Part shown: positions 5,363 to 8,611 of the stretch, in pieces
Position numbering within the stretch: position 1 is the stretch's first letter
Layout of the letters: each line of letters begins with the position of its first letter
Source of the DNA: Actinomycetota bacterium
GTDB lineage: Bacteria; Actinomycetota; Coriobacteriia; Anaerosomatales; D1FN1-002
Length of the DNA stretch: 8,611 nucleotides
Direction of reading: 5' to 3'
Assembly: GCA_005774595.1 (NCBI GenBank)
Contig: VAUM01000059.1
Coordinates: forward strand, 1 to 8,611
The notes under the pieces: generated by a model
Told to the model about the DNA's origin: nothing
Database searches by the model: none
What the model saw: only the letters and a program-made list of their open reading frames with translations
Program-made: the position numbers and the translations under genes

Positions 5363-6676
5363 CTAGCTCCCCTCGGCTCGGTTGTCGACGACGCGCTTCG
5401 CCTTGCCCTCGGAGCGCTGGATCGACTTCGGCTCCACGAGCCGCACGTCGATGGAGACGGCCAGCGCGCCGGCGATCTCGCCCGCCACGCGCTTCTGGAG
5501 CCGCTCGAGGGCCTTGATCTCGTCGAACGCGAAGTCGGGGCCGACCTCCACGTGCACCTCGACGTGGTCCATCGAGCCCTTCTTCGTGAGGATGACCTGA
5601 TAGTGCGGCGCGACGCCGGGGATGCCGACGAGGACCTGCTCGATCTGGCTCGGGTACACGTTCACGCCGCGGATGATGAGCATGTCGTCGGTCCGGCCGG
5701 TGACGCGCTCCATGCGGCGGAACGTGCGGCCGCACGCGCAGGGCTCCGGGATGATGCGCGAGATGTCCCGCGTGCGGTAGCGCACGACCGGGATGCCCTC
5801 CTTGGTCAGCGTCGTGAAGACGACCTCGCCGGTCTCGCCGTCGGGCACGGGCTCGAGACTGGCCGGGTCCACGATCTCGACGAGGAAGTGGTCCTCGAAC
5901 ACATGCAGGCCGTGCTGCTCCGTGCACTCGCTCGCGACGCCGGGCCCCATCACCTCGGACAGGCCGTAGATGTCGATGGCCTTGACGCCGAGGGCGTCCT
6001 CGATCTGCGTGCGCATGCTCTCGCTCCACGGCTCGGCCCCGAACACGCCGACCTTGAGCGGCAGGCCGTGCGGGTCGATGCCCATCTCGGCCGCGGTCTC
6101 GGCGATCAGCAGCGCGTAGCTCGGGGTGCAGGCCAGCACCGTGACCCCGAAGTCCTGGAGGATCTGGACCTGGCGTTTCGTGTTCCCGCCCGAGACGGGG
6201 ATGGTCAGCGCGCCGAGGCGCTCTGAGCCGTAGTGCAGCCCGAGCCCGCCGGTGAACAGGCCGTAGCCGTACGTCACCTGGACGATGTCGTCCTCGGTGG
6301 CGCCCGCGCACGCGAGCGTGCGCGCGATGAGGTCGGACCAGCGGTCGATGTCGCCGCGGGTGTAGCCCACCACGGTGACCTGGCCCGTGGTGCCCGACGA
6401 GCTGTGGACGCGCACGATGTCGCGCAGCGGGACGGCGAAGAAGCCGTAGGGGTAGCCGGCACGCAGGTCGTCCTTGACCGTGAACGGCACGCGGCGCAGG
6501 TCCTCGAGCGACTGTAGCGACGCCGGGTCGAAGCCGGCCTCGTCGTACTTGGTCCGGTACGCGGGGACGTTCTGATAGACCCGTGTCACAAGGGCCTTCA
6601 GGCGCTGCAGTTGCAGGTCCTCCAGCTGCGCCCTCGGCATGCTCTCGTACTCCGGCTGGAACACGCTCGCTCGCAC
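5363..6676 (-). CDS. paaK: Phenylacetate-CoA ligase (PaaK family, adenylate-forming)
   Basis: A 437-residue ANL-superfamily enzyme, the usual PaaK length. It activates phenylacetate or a related aryl acid with ATP to an acyl-adenylate and then to the CoA thioester. Visible motifs are the P-loop HSSSGTTGQVTVVGYT (91-106), YGYGLFTGGLGLHYG (136-150), GAEPWSE (213-219), DIYGLSEVMGPG (235-246, motif A5), RYRTRDIS (299-306), GRTDDMLIIRGVNVYPSQIE (327-346, motif A8) and SEGKAKRV (422-429) with the C-terminal catalytic lysine region. C251 (ECTEQHGLH) and the CACG at 313-316 form the Cys/His set seen in PaaK proteins with a structural zinc. The GTG at 6676 is preceded directly by AGAGGGAGGGG; GTG 6664 is a possible later start matching typical N-termini. 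In anaerobes such ligases often work with indolepyruvate or arylpyruvate ferredoxin oxidoreductases, none of which is in the window. Exact substrate unknown. Confidence 0.93.
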   Translation of the reverse strand: MRASVFQPEYESMPRAQLEDLQLQRLKALVTRVYQNVPAYRTKYDEAGFDPASLQSLEDLRRVPFTVKDDLRAGYPYGFFAVPLRDIVRVHSSSGTTGQVTVVGYTRGDIDRWSDLIARTLACAGATEDDIVQVTYGYGLFTGGLGLHYGSERLGALTIPVSGGNTKRQVQILQDFGVTVLACTPSYALLIAETAAEMGIDPHGLPLKVGVFGAEPWSESMRTQIEDALGVKAIDIYGLSEVMGPGVASECTEQHGLHVFEDHFLVEIVDPASLEPVPDGETGEVVFTTLTKEGIPVVRYRTRDISRIIPEPCACGRTFRRMERVTGRTDDMLIIRGVNVYPSQIEQVLVGIPGVAPHYQVILTKKGSMDHVEVHVEVGPDFAFDEIKALERLQKRVAGEIAGALAVSIDVRLVEPKSIQRSEGKAKRVVDNRAEGS

Positions 6677-6731
6677 CCCCTCCCTCTCGCGACGGCCTCG
6701 TCGGGCCGACGCCCCGCTCCGCTCCTTCGCG
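6677..6731 (-). other. Short gap between the VanW gene and paaK
   Basis: This 55-base gap holds the strong purine-rich ribosome binding site of paaK next to the GTG. It also holds a short imperfect inverted repeat (CGGCC, six-base loop, GGCCG) at about 6692-6709. No T-run follows the repeat and no -10-like hexamer is seen, so the gap shows neither a convincing terminator nor a promoter. Read-through from the VanW gene is the simplest reading. Confidence 0.4.
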
Positions 6732-8611
6732 CTAGTGCGTCGTCGGGGTCGAGGAGGTCGGCGTGGAGACCGGCTTGGTGCCCACGCGGACGACCTCGGT
6801 CTTGACCTTGTACACGGACTTGAAGGTGTCCGTGCGGATGACCTGCCCGCCCTTCTTCACTATACGCGTCACGACGACCGACTTGCCGTCCTCGCCCTCG
6901 TCCTCGACGACCCTGGAGCCGACCGTGAGTGTGGGATCGTCCTTCTCGACCACGCCATGCGGCTTCACGTTCTCGAACGCGCCGGTCTCATACTCGACCT
7001 CGTAGCCGGGGTCGGTGCCGTAGAGGCTGATCGTCACGGTGCCCGCGCTGTGCGCGGTCTTGATGAGGACCCAGTCGGCGGTGTCGTTCTTGAACTTGAA
7101 GTCGGGGCCGCCGAACGAGACCGTCGCGTCGCGGCCCTTCGGGTAGTGCGAGATGTAGAACGAATGGTTGTGGCGCTCCACCGTGGGAAGGCCCGAGAAG
7201 AAGACCGCGTTGAAGATGGTCGTCCCGACCTGGCAGATGCCGCCGCCGAGCTGCGGCACGAGCTTGTTGCCGACGATGGCCGGCGCCTCCTGGTAGCCCT
7301 TGGCCGCGGTGCGCGGGCCGATGTGGCCGTTGAACGAGAACGTGGCCCCCGGCGCGACGAGCGCGCCGTCGAGCGCGTCGGCGAGCAGGTGGATGTTGTT
7401 GACGCGCGGCTTGTTCGACGGGGAGTACGACGTCGTGTACGTCGCGAGGCGCTCACGGATCCCCATCGTCTTGGCCTTCTCGGTGGTGATCGCCGGCTGC
7501 ATGCGCGCCGTGCGCATCTCCACGGTCCGGTCGCCGTCCGTCGTGAGCGCGACGGTGAGGTCGGCCGCGAGCTTCTCGAGGTCCGGTCCCGTGCCGTCCT
7601 GGTGCGGGACGATGCTCACCGCCCCGTTGGACACCGCGAACGACGCGTCCTTCGGCTCGACGACCACGGCGCCGGCCTTCGACAGCACCGCCGAGGACAT
7701 CTCGTCCGAACCGATGCGGGCGACGAGTATGTTGCGCACGGAGGCCTGCGAGACCCCCGCGGCGACCGGCGCCGTCGAGTCCGCCGACGGGACTGTGCCG
7801 GTGGCCGGCTCCTCCTCGAACACGATCCACTTCGCGATCGCGGTGGCGGGGAACTCCCACGTCGACTTCTCGAACGTGACGTTCGCGGGGCCTGACAGCA
7901 TGAGCTTCGCGTCAGCCAGCGCCTTCGCGGCGTCCGCATCCGTGACCTGCACCGGGACCTTCGCCGAGGGCGCCTGCACGGTCCGGGCCTGCGACACGAA
8001 CGCCTCGAGGAGCCGCGTCGTGAGATCGCCGCGGACGATGTCGAGGCCGTCGGCGGCGGGGACGGGCTCCGCCGAGGTGCCCGAGATCCGCACGGTCGCG
8101 TCCACCGGGTCGATCCGCACCTCGCCGGAGATCAGGTCGAGGACCTCGTCGACCGCGTCCGGGTCGGCCGCCACCGCGCACGGGACGCGCACGGGACGCA
8201 CCCACGCGGACGCGCGCACGGCGAGGTCCTGCCACCACGGGCCGGTGCGCCCGACGGCGTACGCCGCGTCGACGAACCCGCTGGCGGACAGCGACGCGTC
8301 TATGCTCTTGGCGTCGACCGTCCACTTCTTCGCTCCGTACGTGACGGTGACCGGTGCGGACACCCGCGGCCCGAGCTGCTCGGTGATCCGCCCGGCCGCG
8401 GCCTCACGACCGAGCCCGCCGACCCTCACGTCCCCCACGCGCACGCCGGGATGGATGCGTCCCGCAGCGAACGCGACTTCCATGAACGTCCCGAGTACGA
8501 CGAGCGCCAGCGGCACGCCGGCGGCCCAGAGCGCCCACGCTGGCCATCCGGACGGGCGGCGGGAGCGCGCGCGCTCGTCGCGACGCTCCCTGCGGCGTTC
8601 GAGCGCGTCGG
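6732..8611 (-). CDS. VanW-family cell-wall protein with peptidoglycan-binding-like and G5-like domains, 5' end beyond window
   Basis: At least 625 residues are visible, and the frame is open to the right edge. Reading from the edge there is a highly charged cytoplasmic segment (residues 1-18, mostly Arg and Glu), then one membrane helix (about 22-50), so it is a type II membrane or anchored extracellular protein. The extracellular part has PG_binding_4-like repeats (for example GFVDAAYAVGRTG at about 111-123). The VanW domain spans about 384-537, with VNNIHLLADALDGALVAPGA then TFSFN, GGGICQVGTTIFNAVFFSGL (455-474) and ERHNHSFYISHYPKGRDATV. A G5-like domain follows (about 557-611), then a Ser/Thr/Pro tail. 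VanW proteins occur in some vancomycin-resistance clusters and in many Gram-positives without them; their biochemical role is not settled. No vanHAX genes are nearby, so this is not evidence of resistance. Its stop is 55 bases before paaK. Confidence 0.92.
   Translation of the reverse strand, partial: DALERRRERRDERARSRRPSGWPAWALWAAGVPLALVVLGTFMEVAFAAGRIHPGVRVGDVRVGGLGREAAAGRITEQLGPRVSAPVTVTYGAKKWTVDAKSIDASLSASGFVDAAYAVGRTGPWWQDLAVRASAWVRPVRVPCAVAADPDAVDEVLDLISGEVRIDPVDATVRISGTSAEPVPAADGLDIVRGDLTTRLLEAFVSQARTVQAPSAKVPVQVTDADAAKALADAKLMLSGPANVTFEKSTWEFPATAIAKWIVFEEEPATGTVPSADSTAPVAAGVSQASVRNILVARIGSDEMSSAVLSKAGAVVVEPKDASFAVSNGAVSIVPHQDGTGPDLEKLAADLTVALTTDGDRTVEMRTARMQPAITTEKAKTMGIRERLATYTTSYSPSNKPRVNNIHLLADALDGALVAPGATFSFNGHIGPRTAAKGYQEAPAIVGNKLVPQLGGGICQVGTTIFNAVFFSGLPTVERHNHSFYISHYPKGRDATVSFGGPDFKFKNDTADWVLIKTAHSAGTVTISLYGTDPGYEVEYETGAFENVKPHGVVEKDDPTLTVGSRVVEDEGEDGKSVVVTRIVKKGGQVIRTDTFKSVYKVKTEVVRVGTKPVSTPTSSTPTTH

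Noticed and set aside
5084..6226. Plus-strand open frame opposite paaK and the ACT gene
   Set aside because: Shadow reading of well-supported minus-strand genes; no motif.
6692..6709. Intrinsic terminator between the VanW gene and paaK
   Set aside because: The stem is only about 5 bp with a mismatch beyond it and no T-run follows.
6639..7895. Plus-strand open frame opposite the VanW gene
   Set aside because: Arg/Asp/Val-rich shadow; the minus strand encodes a clear VanW domain.
6732..8611. Vancomycin-resistance determinant
   Set aside because: VanW-domain proteins are widespread in Gram-positives outside resistance clusters and no vanH, vanA/B, vanX or vanRS-like gene is present here.

Overview
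The window is a very GC-rich (by eye about 70%), densely coding stretch of bacterial chromosome with eight protein genes and no RNA genes, insertion sequences or CRISPR. GTG starts are common and strong third-position G/C bias leaves long shadow frames on the opposite strands. The contents suggest an anaerobic or facultative high-GC Gram-positive, most plausibly a deep-branching actinobacterium such as a Coriobacteriia/Anaerosomatales-like lineage: a split glycine decarboxylase P-protein (GcvPA separate from GcvPB), a VanW/G5 cell-wall protein, a D-Ala-D-Ala carboxypeptidase, a phenylacetate-CoA ligase paired with a tandem ACT protein, and a competence-type pilin. The lineage is inference; no marker gene is present.

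Left block (1-3664, minus strand). One apparent operon reads leftward: a secreted D-Ala-D-Ala carboxypeptidase, then gcvT, gcvH and gcvPA, the last cut by the window edge. Gaps are 17, 29 and 17 bases. A plausible promoter (TTGAGC, 17-base spacer, GATACT) lies so close to the carboxypeptidase GTG that the transcript would be leaderless. No glycine riboswitch fits in the space available.

Middle block (3698-4918, plus strand). Diverging from the carboxypeptidase is a two-gene unit: a small type IV prepilin of the competence/ComGC-like kind with a conserved cysteine pattern, and a four-helix membrane protein with a degenerate GGDEF domain. The GGDEF signature has become DDGRF and the metal-binding and substrate motifs are gone, yet an RxxD motif sits exactly where the c-di-GMP inhibitory site lies in this family. 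This makes it a candidate c-di-GMP receptor tied to pilus function, and it is the most interesting item in the window.

Right block (4922-8611, minus strand). A VanW-family cell-wall protein, which runs off the right edge and starts outside the window, is followed after 55 bases by a phenylacetate-CoA ligase and, 3 bases later, by a tandem ACT-domain protein. The ACT gene and the degenerate GGDEF gene converge with only 3 bases between their stop codons, so there is no room for a conventional terminator between the two blocks.
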